Source of the DNA: CAYYWV01 sp964475385
GTDB taxonomy: Bacteria > Pseudomonadota > Alphaproteobacteria > JAAXGF01
Direction of reading: 5' to 3'
DNA length: 41,855 bases
NCBI GenBank assembly: GCA_964475385.1
Contig: CAYYWV010000005.1
Location: 1-41,855, forward strand
Part shown: in pieces, positions 1 to 7,872 of the stretch
How positions within the stretch are numbered: the first letter of the stretch is position 1
Layout of the letters: every line of letters starts with the position of its first letter
Position numbers and translations under genes: made by a program
The notes under the pieces: generated by a model
The model's input: the letters and a program-made list of their open reading frames with translations, nothing else
Databases searched by the model: none
What the model was told of the DNA's origin: nothing

Positions 1-2
1 AC

Positions 3-1430
3 GACTTCGTCAACAACGAGTGGGAGATGTTCGGCAAGATCTCCTGGCTCGACAAACGCACGACCTCGGGAAGCTGGCGCATCGCCAAGGACTTCCCGGG
101 CCTGCCGGCCTGGATCTGCAAGACGGTGGGCGGCACCACCGTGCACTGGGCGGGCGCTTCGCTGCGCTTTCAAGAGCACGAGTTCAAGACGCGAACGGTT
201 TACGGTGACATTCCCGGGGCCAACCTGCTCGACTGGCCGCTGACGCTCGCCGAGCTCGAACCCTATTACGAGCGCGCCGAAGACAACCTGGGCGTGACCG
301 GCACCCACGGCATTCCGCGACTGCCGGCGAACAACAATTACAAGGTGTTCGCCACCGGCGCCAAGCGCATGGGCTACAAAGAGGTCCATACCGGCAACAT
401 GGCGATCAACCCGGCGCCGCGCGACGGCCGCGGCGCGTGCATTCAAGGGGGCTTCTGCTTCCAGGGCTGCAAAACCGCCGCAAAATGGTCGACGCTCTAC
501 TCCGAGATCCCCAAGGCCGAGGCCACCGGCAAGCTCGATCTTCGGCCCGAGAGCCATGTGATTCGGATCGAGCACGACGCGAGCGGCAAGGTTTCGGGCG
601 TCGTCTATGTCGACAAGGACGGCAACCAGCAGCGCCAGAAGGCGCGGATCGTCTGCGTCGCCGGCAACTCGATCGAGAGCCCGCGCTTGTTGCTCAACTC
701 CGAGTCCAGCATGTTCCCCGACGGGCTCGCCAACTCGTCGGGCCAGGTGGGACGCAACTACATGCGCCACATGACCGCGTCGGTCTACGCCATCTTCGAC
801 CGGCCGATAAACATGTACCGCGGCGTCACTATGGCGGGGATCATCAAGGACGAATCGCGCAACGATCCTTCGCGCGGCTTCGTCGGCGGCTACGAGTTCG
901 AGACTTTGTCGCTCGGCCTGCCGTTCATGGCCGCCTTCCTCGATCCCGGCGCCTGGGGACGCGACTTTGCGAGCGCCATGGAAGGCTACGACCATATGGC
1001 CGGAATGTGGATCGTGGGCGAGGACATGCCGCAGGAGACCAACCGGATCACGCTCCACCCGACCGAGAAGGACCAGTACGGCATGCCGGTCCCCAACGTC
1101 CACTTCGACGACCACCACAACGATCTCGCCATGCGCAACCACGCCTTCAAGCAAGGGCGCGCAATCTACGAGGCGGTGGGCGCCAAGCGGGTGTTCGAGA
1201 CCCCGCCCTATCCCTCGACCCACAATCTCGGCACCAATCGGATGAGCGAAAAACCGGCCGATGGCGTGGTCAACAAGTGGGGCCAGGCCCACGACATCGC
1301 GAACCTGTTCGTCTCCGACGGCAGCCAGTTTACGACCGGCGGCGCCGAGAACCCGACGCTGACGATCGTAGCCCTGGCTCTCCGACAGGCGGAGTACATC
1401 GCCGATCAGATGGGCAAGGGCAACATATGA
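3..1430 (+). CDS. GMC-family oxidoreductase, C-terminal part (5' truncated by window edge)
   Basis: The reading frame is open to the left edge, so the gene starts outside the window and the N-terminal FAD-binding glycine motif is not seen. What remains resembles FAD-dependent GMC oxidoreductases of the gluconate 2-dehydrogenase large-subunit type, which oxidise alcohols or sugars and pass electrons to a cytochrome c partner. Visible family features are the segment TVHWAGASLRF, the CIQGGFCFQGC cysteine cluster, and the C-terminal block from HNLGTNRMS through FVSDGSQFTTGGAENPTL, which carries the catalytic histidine region and FAD contacts. The stop is followed by a clear intrinsic terminator. 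Substrate unknown. Partner subunits, if any, would lie upstream. Confidence 0.9.
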   Translation, partial: DFVNNEWEMFGKISWLDKRTTSGSWRIAKDFPGLPAWICKTVGGTTVHWAGASLRFQEHEFKTRTVYGDIPGANLLDWPLTLAELEPYYERAEDNLGVTGTHGIPRLPANNNYKVFATGAKRMGYKEVHTGNMAINPAPRDGRGACIQGGFCFQGCKTAAKWSTLYSEIPKAEATGKLDLRPESHVIRIEHDASGKVSGVVYVDKDGNQQRQKARIVCVAGNSIESPRLLLNSESSMFPDGLANSSGQVGRNYMRHMTASVYAIFDRPINMYRGVTMAGIIKDESRNDPSRGFVGGYEFETLSLGLPFMAAFLDPGAWGRDFASAMEGYDHMAGMWIVGEDMPQETNRITLHPTEKDQYGMPVPNVHFDDHHNDLAMRNHAFKQGRAIYEAVGAKRVFETPPYPSTHNLGTNRMSEKPADGVVNKWGQAHDIANLFVSDGSQFTTGGAENPTLTIVALALRQAEYIADQMGKGNI

Positions 1431-1505
1431 AAAATAGGCGTGAATCTCCCAACGGCGGAACGAACCGCCTCGGTTCTCCCTGACGCTTCTCGTTTTCCAA
1501 CCTTG

Positions 1506-1528
1506 CCCCGGCTCCCGCCGGGGTTTTT
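1506..1528 (+). terminator. Intrinsic terminator after the GMC oxidoreductase gene
   Basis: A perfect six-base-pair GC stem (CCCCGG pairing with CCGGGG) with a six-base loop is followed at once by five T residues. It lies about 75 bases after the stop of the oxidoreductase gene and in its direction. Confidence 0.8.
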
Positions 1529-1598
1529 CTTGGGGGCTTATTGGAGCGGCCGCGCACTTGTACCCTTTACGCCCTTGAACGGCTCCATGGGACCGACA

Positions 1599-1700
1599 CC
1601 CTCATCCTCCGACGGCGCTCATCCTTTGACGGTGCTCAGGATGAGGGGCTCACCCTGAGCGCGCCCCCGCGAATGCGGGGGCCGTCGAAGGGCGAGGCCT
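1599..1700. repeat. Intergenic palindromic repeat element
   Basis: The stretch between the oxidoreductase terminator and the convergent hydrolase gene holds a 10-base perfect inverted repeat (CCCTCATCCT at 1599-1608 with AGGATGAGGG at 1638-1647). Between the arms is a repeated GACGG(C/T)GCTCA unit. A second hairpin follows (CCCCCGC at 1664-1670 with GCGGGGG at 1675-1681, loop GAAT). The CTCAGGATGAGGG and CCCTGAGC...CGAAGGGCG words are typical of short dispersed palindromic repeats common between genes in alphaproteobacteria. No coding capacity is seen. Confidence 0.6.
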
Positions 1701-1725
1701 GGGTTTCCTCATGGACGAACGGGTA

Positions 1726-2574
1726 TTATGCCGCCGGCGCGCGCACCTCGTGGCGTTGCTCGCCGAGGCCGTCGATGCCGAGCCGCATCACGTCGCCCGG
1801 GCGCAGAAAGCGCTGGGGGCGGCGGCCCATGCCGACCCCCGGGGGCGTGCCGGTCGGGATCACGTCGCCCGGCAAAAGCGTCATGAAGCGGCTGATGTAG
1901 CTGACCAGATGCGCGACCGGAAAGATCATCTGCGCGGTCGAGCTGTCTTGCATGCGCTCGCCGTTGAGATCGAGCCAGATATGCAGCGCCTGGGGGTCGG
2001 GAATCTCGTCGGCCGTGACCAGCCAGGGTCCGAGGGGCGCGAAGCTGTCGCAGCTCTTGCCTTTGATCCACTGGCCGCCGCGCTCGGTCTGGAAAGCGCG
2101 CTCGGAGACGTCGTCGAACAGGCAGTAACCCGCCACGTAGTCGAGGGCCGCATTCTCGGGCACAGAGCGCGCGGTGCGCCCGATGACGACGGCGAGTTCG
2201 ACCTCCCAGTCGGTCTTGGTCCCACCGCGCGGCAGGAACACCGGATCGTATGGACCGGTCAAGGCGCTGGTCGCCTTGCCGAACAGCACCGGCTCGGCCG
2301 GAATGGGCGCGCCCGCTTCGGCCGCATGGTCGGCGTAGTTAAGGCCGACCGCGATCAGCTTGCCGATCCCGGTCAGTGGGACGCCGAGGCGCATTTCGGC
2401 GGAAACGCGGGGAAGCGTCTCCGGATCGATCGCGCGCAACCGGTCGAGCGCCGCAGGCGAAAGCGCCTCGGGGGTGACGTCGGAGATCACGCCCGAAAGA
2501 TCGCGCACGGCGCCTGCGCGGTCGATCAGGCCGGGCTTCTCGGCCCCGGCCGGGCCATAACGGACGAGCTTCAT
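1726..2574 (-). CDS. Fumarylacetoacetate hydrolase family protein
   Basis: A 282-residue FAH-fold enzyme, the usual length for the family. These are metal-dependent hydrolases, decarboxylases or isomerases acting on 2-oxo or enol acids from aromatic or amino-acid breakdown. Family blocks in order: GLNYADHA (77-84), FGKATSALTGP (98-108), DWEVELAVVIG (122-132) with the metal-binding glutamates, FDDVSERAFQ (153-162), KGKSCDSFAPLGPW (171-184) and GDVIPTGTPPGVG near the C-terminus. The ATG start is immediately followed by the typical MKLVRYG opening. It is convergent with the oxidoreductase gene. The exact substrate cannot be told; ureidoglycolate-lyase-like or acylpyruvase activity are alternatives. 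Confidence 0.9.
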   Translation of the reverse strand: MKLVRYGPAGAEKPGLIDRAGAVRDLSGVISDVTPEALSPAALDRLRAIDPETLPRVSAEMRLGVPLTGIGKLIAVGLNYADHAAEAGAPIPAEPVLFGKATSALTGPYDPVFLPRGGTKTDWEVELAVVIGRTARSVPENAALDYVAGYCLFDDVSERAFQTERGGQWIKGKSCDSFAPLGPWLVTADEIPDPQALHIWLDLNGERMQDSSTAQMIFPVAHLVSYISRFMTLLPGDVIPTGTPPGVGMGRRPQRFLRPGDVMRLGIDGLGEQRHEVRAPAA

Positions 2575-2599
2575 AGATATTCTCTTATTGTAACGCGGT

Positions 2600-2699
2600 N
2601 NNNNNNNNNNNNNNNNNNNNNNNNNNNNNNNNNNNNNNNNNNNNNNNNNNNNNNNNNNNNNNNNNNNNNNNNNNNNNNNNNNNNNNNNNNNNNNNNNNN
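2600..2699. other. Assembly gap of 100 N, flanked by a 15-base duplication
   Basis: Exactly 100 undetermined bases. The 15 bases just before the gap (2585-2599, TTATTGTAACGCGGT) are repeated exactly just after it (2700-2714). This is what a scaffolder produces when two contigs overlap by a short word but are not merged. The gap lies between the hydrolase start and the divergent methyltransferase start, so any promoters of these two genes are there. Confidence 0.95.
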
Positions 2700-2772
2700 T
2701 TATTGTAACGCGGTCGTCGCGAGACTAGATCAGAGACTAGCCGCGCGTCCGGAATTCTGTAAGGTTGTCTCC

Positions 2773-3636
2773 ATGAACGCAAACGACATCACCCCATCCG
2801 ACGACCCCGAAGCCCTCAAGGCCGCCGTTCGCGAAGGTTGGATCGCGAAGAGCGAGGCCTGGAACCGCTGGGCCGAACAGATCGCCGAGCTCGCAGCGCG
2901 GCTCAACGAGCCCTTGATCGAGGCCGCCCAGCTCGCGCCCGGCCACGAGGTGCTCGACCTCGCCTCGGGAATCGGCGAGCCCGCGCTCACCCTCGCCCAA
3001 CGGGTTGCGCCCGGCGGCCGCGTCACGGCGAGCGATCTGGTGCCCGAGATGCTTGCCGGCGCCAAACGGCGCGCGGCCGAGGCGGGAATCGACAACATGC
3101 GCTTCGAGATCGCCGACATGGAGGCCCTTCCCTTCGACGACGCCTCTTTCGACCGGGTGGTCTGCCGATTCGGGATCATGTTCTGCCCCCGCGCCGAACA
3201 GGCCCTGGCCGAGGCGCGACGCGTTCTGCGCCCTGGCGGCCGCGCCGCCTTCATGGTCTGGGGGCCGCGCGAGGACAATACCTTGTTCGACGTGGTCCAG
3301 ACGGTGGCGCCCGAGTTCGTCTCCGCCCCTCCGTTCACGGGCGCGCTCACGCCGTTTCGGTTCGGCGACGCGGGCAATCTTGCCGCAGCAATGAAGGACG
3401 CGGGCTTCTCAGGAGTCGAAGAGATCGAGCTCCGTTTCACGCCCACCCCGCCGGCAGGCAGCCGGTTCTGGCAGCAGAACTTGGAGATGTCGTTCGGGAC
3501 CGCGCTCGATTCGCTGTCGGCCGCCGAGCGCGCCGCCCTCGATGAAGCGCTGGAGGCCGCCTTCGAACCCTTCCGCGACGGCGAGGTTTATCGTCTCGAA
3601 GCCCACACCCGCATCGGGATCGGCGCCGCCGCGTAA
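2773..3636 (+). CDS. Class I SAM-dependent methyltransferase
   Basis: A 287-residue protein of the UbiE/COQ5-like methyltransferase superfamily. The glycine-rich SAM-binding motif I (EVLDLASGIGEPAL) is at about 59-72, followed by an acidic motif II residue in TASDLVPEML (85-94), FEIADMEALPFDDASFD (111-127), then CRFGIMFC and LRPGGRAAF as later motifs. The ATG at 2773 is chosen because the upstream part of the frame runs into the assembly gap and the protein opens naturally here. Substrate unknown. It is probably transcribed from a promoter partly hidden in or near the gap, divergent from the FAH-family gene. It is not part of the convergent pssA-psd unit. Confidence 0.88.
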   Translation: MNANDITPSDDPEALKAAVREGWIAKSEAWNRWAEQIAELAARLNEPLIEAAQLAPGHEVLDLASGIGEPALTLAQRVAPGGRVTASDLVPEMLAGAKRRAAEAGIDNMRFEIADMEALPFDDASFDRVVCRFGIMFCPRAEQALAEARRVLRPGGRAAFMVWGPREDNTLFDVVQTVAPEFVSAPPFTGALTPFRFGDAGNLAAAMKDAGFSGVEEIELRFTPTPPAGSRFWQQNLEMSFGTALDSLSAAERAALDEALEAAFEPFRDGEVYRLEAHTRIGIGAAA

Positions 3637-3667
3637 AGGGCTGCGCGGCTCTCCGCTCGGCCGGAGA

Positions 3668-4459
3668 TCAGTCGACCGGAACCTCATCGTCGGATTCCGC
3701 GTCGATATCCGAGATCTGGGCGCGCAGGCGCCGGCACGCCCGGATGCTGAACGGGATCGAGGCGAGATAACCGAGGCTCATCGCCGGCAGTATGTACCAG
3801 GGATAGCCCACGACCAGCGCGAAGGCGAGGCCCACGAACAGCAGCACCGGAAGCACGTGGTCGGGGCGAATTCGGATTCCCTTGCCGGCGAACATGGGAA
3901 TCGTGCTCACCATGAGGAGCGCCACGAAGACCGCGTGAAGCGCGACCAGAATCGGCTGCCGAAAGACGGTGTCGCCAAACTCGAACGACAGCATCATCGG
4001 CATAAGCGCGATCCCGCTTGCCGCCGGGGCCGGCAGGCCGGTGAAGAACTTCGAGGTCCAGGCCGGACGCTCGGGGTTGGCGAGCCCGGCGTTGAATCGC
4101 GCGAGCCTGAGCGCCATGCAAATGCTGAACAGAAGGGCCACGGCCCAGCCCGCCGCGCCGCCTTCGTGAAGGCTCCAGAGATAGAGCATCAACGCCGGCG
4201 CGACCCCGAAGCACAGGAAGTCGGAGAGCGAATCGAGCTGTGCGCCGAAGGTGGTCGAGGCCTTGAGAATCCGCGCCACCCGACCGTCGAGCCCGTCGAC
4301 GACGCCGGCCGCGACCACGAAGATCACCGCGGTTTCCCATCGTTCGATAAGCGCGAGACGGATCGCCGTCAGGCCGAGGCCGAGGCCGAGAACGGTCAGC
4401 GCATTAGGAATCAGCGCGTTGATCGGGATCGCCCGGAGCCTGCGGTGCGGCCGTCGCAT
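3668..4459 (-). CDS. pssA: CDP-diacylglycerol-serine O-phosphatidyltransferase
   Basis: Integral inner-membrane enzyme that makes phosphatidylserine from CDP-diacylglycerol and serine. The 263-residue sequence has the complete CDP-alcohol phosphatidyltransferase motif: D55, D58-G59, A62-R63, G72, D76 and D80 with exact family spacing. Several hydrophobic helices follow (for example GWAVALLFSICMAL and VLPVLLFVGLAFAL). Its ATG overlaps the psd stop by one base (TGATG), so the two genes are translationally coupled in the order psd-pssA. Together they supply phosphatidylethanolamine. The C-terminal DIDAESDDE tail is acidic. Confidence 0.95.
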   Translation of the reverse strand: MRRPHRRLRAIPINALIPNALTVLGLGLGLTAIRLALIERWETAVIFVVAAGVVDGLDGRVARILKASTTFGAQLDSLSDFLCFGVAPALMLYLWSLHEGGAAGWAVALLFSICMALRLARFNAGLANPERPAWTSKFFTGLPAPAASGIALMPMMLSFEFGDTVFRQPILVALHAVFVALLMVSTIPMFAGKGIRIRPDHVLPVLLFVGLAFALVVGYPWYILPAMSLGYLASIPFSIRACRRLRAQISDIDAESDDEVPVD

Positions 4460-5166
4460 CAGCGCACCTCGCCGTGGCGCGGGGCCGCGTTTTCGCCGGG
4501 CGCGAGCGTGCGCGCGATCGGGGTCTCTCCGGCGATCGCCCGCTGACCGACGCAGACCAGCGGGACCATGCCCTCGTCGAGATAGACGTCGACCCGGCTG
4601 CCGAAGCGGATCATCCCGAACCGCTCGCCGGCCAAAAGCCGATCGCCTTCTTCAACCCAGCACAGGATGCGCCGGGCAATCAGGCCGGCGATTTGGACGA
4701 AGGCGATGTCCTTGTCGTCATCGGTGGTCATGCGGATCGCCTGGCGTTCGTTATGCTCGCTCGCCTTGTCGAGAGAGGCGTTGAAGAAGCGTCCGGGCCG
4801 ATACGCCACCCGGGTGATGCGGCCATCGGCGGGCGCGCGGTTCACATGAACGTCGAAGACGTTCATGAACACGCTGATCCGGGGCCGGGGAGCCGGTCCC
4901 ATCTCAAGCTCGACCGGCGGAACCGCGGGCTCAATCGCCTGCACGACGCCGTCGGCCGGGCTGACGAGGAGCCCCGGCTCGACCGGCGTGGTGCGCACGG
5001 GATCGCGGAAGAAATAAGCGCACCAGGCGGTCAATATCAGGCCCAACCAGCCGAGCGGCGCCGCCACCGCGAACAGAAGCGCGCTCGCCAACGCGAACGC
5101 GGCGATAAATCGCCATCCTTCGCGATGGACGGGAACCAAAATGCCGGCGATCAGATCACGGTTCAT
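4459..5166 (-). CDS. psd: Phosphatidylserine decarboxylase proenzyme
   Basis: Converts phosphatidylserine to phosphatidylethanolamine at the membrane, using a pyruvoyl cofactor formed by self-cleavage. The 235-residue length matches the short PSD form common in alphaproteobacteria. An N-terminal hydrophobic hairpin (about 18-53) precedes YFFRDPVR. The catalytic pieces are PADG (70-73), NVFDVHVNR (102-110) and the cleavage site G189-S190 within RFGSRVDVY, where the serine becomes the pyruvoyl group. The gene is first in a two-gene unit with pssA, overlapping it by one base. A 217-base intergenic region separates it from the divergent gene at 5384. Confidence 0.95.
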   Translation of the reverse strand: MNRDLIAGILVPVHREGWRFIAAFALASALLFAVAAPLGWLGLILTAWCAYFFRDPVRTTPVEPGLLVSPADGVVQAIEPAVPPVELEMGPAPRPRISVFMNVFDVHVNRAPADGRITRVAYRPGRFFNASLDKASEHNERQAIRMTTDDDKDIAFVQIAGLIARRILCWVEEGDRLLAGERFGMIRFGSRVDVYLDEGMVPLVCVGQRAIAGETPIARTLAPGENAAPRHGEVR

Positions 5167-5318
5167 GGCAAGGCCGCTGGTGCAGGAAACTGTTTAGGCC
5201 GTTCGCATCACGGCGTCCACCCTGTTCTCGCGTTCCGAAACAACCGCCACGGCCCCGACGAATCCGAAGATAGCAGGCCTAGGCTCAATACAACCCGTTG
5301 ATATGGCGCGGTACTACG

Positions 5319-5333
5319 TTAACGAATCCTTAT
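5319..5333. promoter_or_regulatory. Possible degenerate CtrA-type box
   Basis: TTAA, seven bases, then TTAT: one mismatch from TTAA-N7-TTAA. It is about 50 bases upstream of the unknown gene at 5384 and within the psd divergent region. A single near match in AT-richer intergenic DNA is weak evidence. Confidence 0.3.
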
Positions 5334-5383
5334 GGGACCGCTGCTCTACTGTGAGGCTGGACTAACGTTCGGAAAAGGCGGGC

Positions 5384-5902
5384 ATGAGCACGGAAACACA
5401 AACAGAGCCGGCCGCGCAGGAAACCGCCCATACCCCTGCCGAAAGCCGGCCGCTCGATATCGACTCGGCCGAGCGCGGCGCTTACGACGCGCTATTGCGT
5501 CGCGTCGCGGACGCGCCTGTTTCGTTCGACTTCACCTGGCGAGGGATCGACTTTCGAGGCCGCATCGAGTCCTGCAACGGCCGACTTCGGCTCGCGATCA
5601 CGAGCACGATCGCCGCGCTTCCATTCTCGGTCGAATCGCCCGAAGCGCGCCAAGCGGCGATCGCCGCGGTCAAGGGGAAAAGCGGCGCCGACCTCGGCGA
5701 CATTCATCTCAGGAACGGGAATCGCATCGTTTTCGAGACCATGCTCGAACTGGTCGATCAGGGGGTCGGCATGGTGAACAACTTGGTGACGCTTCTGACC
5801 GTGGCGGTGCTGCGGGCGGCCCCTTATCTCGACCTTATCGCCGAGCGCACCGTCAGCTACCGCACCGCCGCGGCGATGAAGCTGAACCCGTCCGCCGTTT
5901 GA
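5384..5902 (+). CDS. Conserved-looking protein of unknown function
   Basis: I do not recognise this 172-residue protein. Residues 1-30 are polar and probably disordered. The middle (about 45-85) looks like a beta-rich domain (VSFDFTWRGIDFRGRIESCNGRLRLAI), similar in feel to PilZ-like or other small barrels but without a PilZ RxxxR motif that I can place. The C-terminal third (about 118-150) is hydrophobic and helical (VDQGVGMVNNLVTLLTVAVLRAAPYLDL). No signal peptide. Start: the ATG follows GGAAAAGGCGGGC, with a purine-rich ribosome-binding stretch. It is convergent with the LysM gene, with 18 bases between stops, and has a degenerate CtrA-like box upstream. Confidence 0.7.
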   Translation: MSTETQTEPAAQETAHTPAESRPLDIDSAERGAYDALLRRVADAPVSFDFTWRGIDFRGRIESCNGRLRLAITSTIAALPFSVESPEARQAAIAAVKGKSGADLGDIHLRNGNRIVFETMLELVDQGVGMVNNLVTLLTVAVLRAAPYLDLIAERTVSYRTAAAMKLNPSAV

Positions 5903-5920
5903 GCGCGCGGCGCGGATCGG

Positions 5921-7342
5921 TCAAGGCGTGGCGGCGTCGGCGCGCGGCAGAACGAAGACCTGACCGGGGTAGATCAGGTCGGGATCGCGAATCTGGTCTC
6001 GGTTCGCCTCGAAGATCACCACGTACTTGATCCCGCCGCCATAGACGCGGCGGGCGATCCGCCACAGGCTGTTGCCGGGCTGGACGACGACGAGCCCCTC
6101 GTCGGCGCTGGGCATCCGGAAGCCGGAGCGCGAGAACGGCGTCGAGACGGAGGCGACGATCTCGCCGCCGCCGCCCATCTGGTCGATGCGCAAGCGATGC
6201 ACGCCTTCGACGACCTTCGTCTCAGGGCTTAGGGTCCAACTCCCGCTTTCATCGACCGTCGCCTTGCCCGCCGGCTTGTCGTCGATGTAGGCGCGCACCT
6301 CGCTGCCCGGCCGCCCCCGGCCGCCAAGGGCCACATTGCCCGATTCGTCGTACTCGACCGAATCGAGCGAGAGCTCGGCCCCGCCCTTGATCCCGACGTC
6401 GCCCGAAGGCGCTTGCATAACCCTGCTTCCGGCGCCGCTGCGCGGCACCAGAACGGCGAGCACCTCCGAGGACGCCTCGGGCGCGGCGGCCGCCTCGGGC
6501 GCCGGGTTTTCCCGGGTTGCCCCCTCGGCGGCGGAGCGCGGCGCGGGCGCGGCCTCGGGCGCAGGCGCAGGCTTCCGTTCGGGCACAGCGAGCACGACGA
6601 CCGATTCGGATTCCACCGCCGCCCCTCCAGGCGATTTGGCGGTCAGCGAAAGCTCGCGGGTGCCGGGCGCGATCGGCTTGTCGGGAATCGCGACCCACTC
6701 GCCGCGCGGATTCGCCTCCGCCTCGGCGATCACCGCGCCGTTCTCGATCACCTCGACCTTGGCGCCGGGCTCGGCCCGACCGGCGATGACGGCCTCGCCT
6801 TTGGGGCTAACGCGGACCACGTCGAAGCTCGGCGGGGTCTTGTCCTCGGTCGCCGGCGCGGACGAGGCCGGCGCAGGGGCCGCCTTCGGAGCCGGAGGCG
6901 GCGTCTGCGCGGCGGCGGCCTCCTTCGGCGTCGACGAAGCCGGAGACGGCGCGGACGAAGGCGCGACCGCCGCAACGGCGGGCTCGGGGGCCGGCGCAGT
7001 CGTTTCCGCGGAGGGCTCCGAGCGCGCCGCGGTCGAGGTTTCCTCCGCCGGGCTTTCCTCCGCCGGGGGCGCTTCCGCAGGGACCGACCCGACCTCGGGA
7101 ACAGCCGAAGAGCCGGCTTCGGACGCGGCGGCCGGCGCGGCCGCGGTTGCGGGCGGCGGCGTCGCCGGCTCCTCCGCCGGCGGCGGCAGGGTCGCGGTTT
7201 CCTCCGCTGGGGCCGGCGCGGGGGCCGTGGGCGCATTCAGGGCAAGCCGCGCCCCTTCGTCGCTCTGGCGGGAGCGATCCCAGACCCAAAAGCCGGCCAG
7301 CACGACAAGGACGACAAGAACGGCGGCGACGAGAGCGCGCAC
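5921..7342 (-). CDS. LysM-domain envelope protein with Ig-like domains and an Ala/Pro-rich linker
   Basis: A 473-residue protein with an N-terminal membrane anchor (3-21). A long Ala/Pro/Glu/Ser-rich linker (about 36-168) is probably extended. A bacterial Ig-like beta domain follows (172-253, with VIAGRAEPGAKVEVIENG), then a second Pro/Ala linker, a second Ig-like domain (about 323-403, with LGGRGRPGSEVRAYIDD) and a C-terminal LysM (417-466: VVQPGNSLWRIARRVYG ... IYPGQVFVLP). LysM binds peptidoglycan, so the protein likely spans from the inner membrane to the wall. The start is GTG, preceded by GTGAGGAG. Such proteins are common in alphaproteobacteria; a precise role is unknown. The linker is low-complexity, so its length may vary between strains. 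Confidence 0.88.
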   Translation of the reverse strand: MRALVAAVLVVLVVLAGFWVWDRSRQSDEGARLALNAPTAPAPAPAEETATLPPPAEEPATPPPATAAAPAAASEAGSSAVPEVGSVPAEAPPAEESPAEETSTAARSEPSAETTAPAPEPAVAAVAPSSAPSPASSTPKEAAAAQTPPPAPKAAPAPASSAPATEDKTPPSFDVVRVSPKGEAVIAGRAEPGAKVEVIENGAVIAEAEANPRGEWVAIPDKPIAPGTRELSLTAKSPGGAAVESESVVVLAVPERKPAPAPEAAPAPRSAAEGATRENPAPEAAAAPEASSEVLAVLVPRSGAGSRVMQAPSGDVGIKGGAELSLDSVEYDESGNVALGGRGRPGSEVRAYIDDKPAGKATVDESGSWTLSPETKVVEGVHRLRIDQMGGGGEIVASVSTPFSRSGFRMPSADEGLVVVQPGNSLWRIARRVYGGGIKYVVIFEANRDQIRDPDLIYPGQVFVLPRADAATP

Positions 7343-7491
7343 GGCTCCTCACTCTGCTGTCGGAACGGCGCCGCGGGGCGGGCGCCCCATACTATCGGTT
7401 TCCCCCCGCCGCTTCAAACGACGCTTTCCGATTGCATGCGGAAATGTCCCGGGTTCGGTCCCAGATCTTCGCCTCCAGGCCGGCCTTCCGG

Positions 7492-7872
7492 TCACTTGGG
7501 AAGCGCGACCTCCATCTCGCGCCCACCATAACCGTGGACGCTATCGTGGGCGCGGATTCGGACCCGAGCGATCCCGGCCGGGATCTTGACGCCGGCGAGG
7601 CTGCGGGTGAAGGGCTGCTCGTTCACATGCGGGTGGAGAAGAACCCGCCGGGCGAGCACCGTTCCGTCCGGCCCCAGCACCTCCCAGGCGTCGGCGTAAT
7701 GGTCCCAGCCCGCATCGGCGTGGCGCAGAGCGACGTCGAAGCGATAACCGCCGGCGCGGTCGCCTGCGACCGCGACCCCGACCACGTCGGCTTCGCCGGC
7801 GGCGGCGGCAACGCTGTACAGAAGCGCGGCCGCCGTCGATACTGCAAGGCCGACCTTGCGGAGGGTTGACAT
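7492..7872 (-). CDS. Small secreted protein of unknown function
   Basis: A 126-residue protein with a clear signal peptide (MSTLRKVGLAVSTAAALLYSVAAAA, cleavage likely after AAA near residue 25). The mature part is a short beta-rich domain with YRFDVALRHADAGWDHYADAWEV, LLHPHVNEQPFTRSL and RIRAHDSVHGYGG. The histidines are numerous (H in RHAD, DHYAD, HPHVNEQ, AHDSVHG), which could suit metal binding; that is inference. The ATG at 7872 is chosen over an upstream GTG at 7914 because it has GAGGAAAG about nine bases upstream and starts the signal peptide. Its ATG shares the CATG palindrome at 7870-7873 with the divergent LOG gene. Confidence 0.75.
   Translation of the reverse strand: MSTLRKVGLAVSTAAALLYSVAAAAGEADVVGVAVAGDRAGGYRFDVALRHADAGWDHYADAWEVLGPDGTVLARRVLLHPHVNEQPFTRSLAGVKIPAGIARVRIRAHDSVHGYGGREMEVALPK

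Noticed and set aside
1711..2772. Plus-strand frame joined through the N gap to the methyltransferase
   Set aside because: The part before the gap is antisense to the FAH-family gene, and the join depends on undetermined bases; the methyltransferase starts naturally at 2773.
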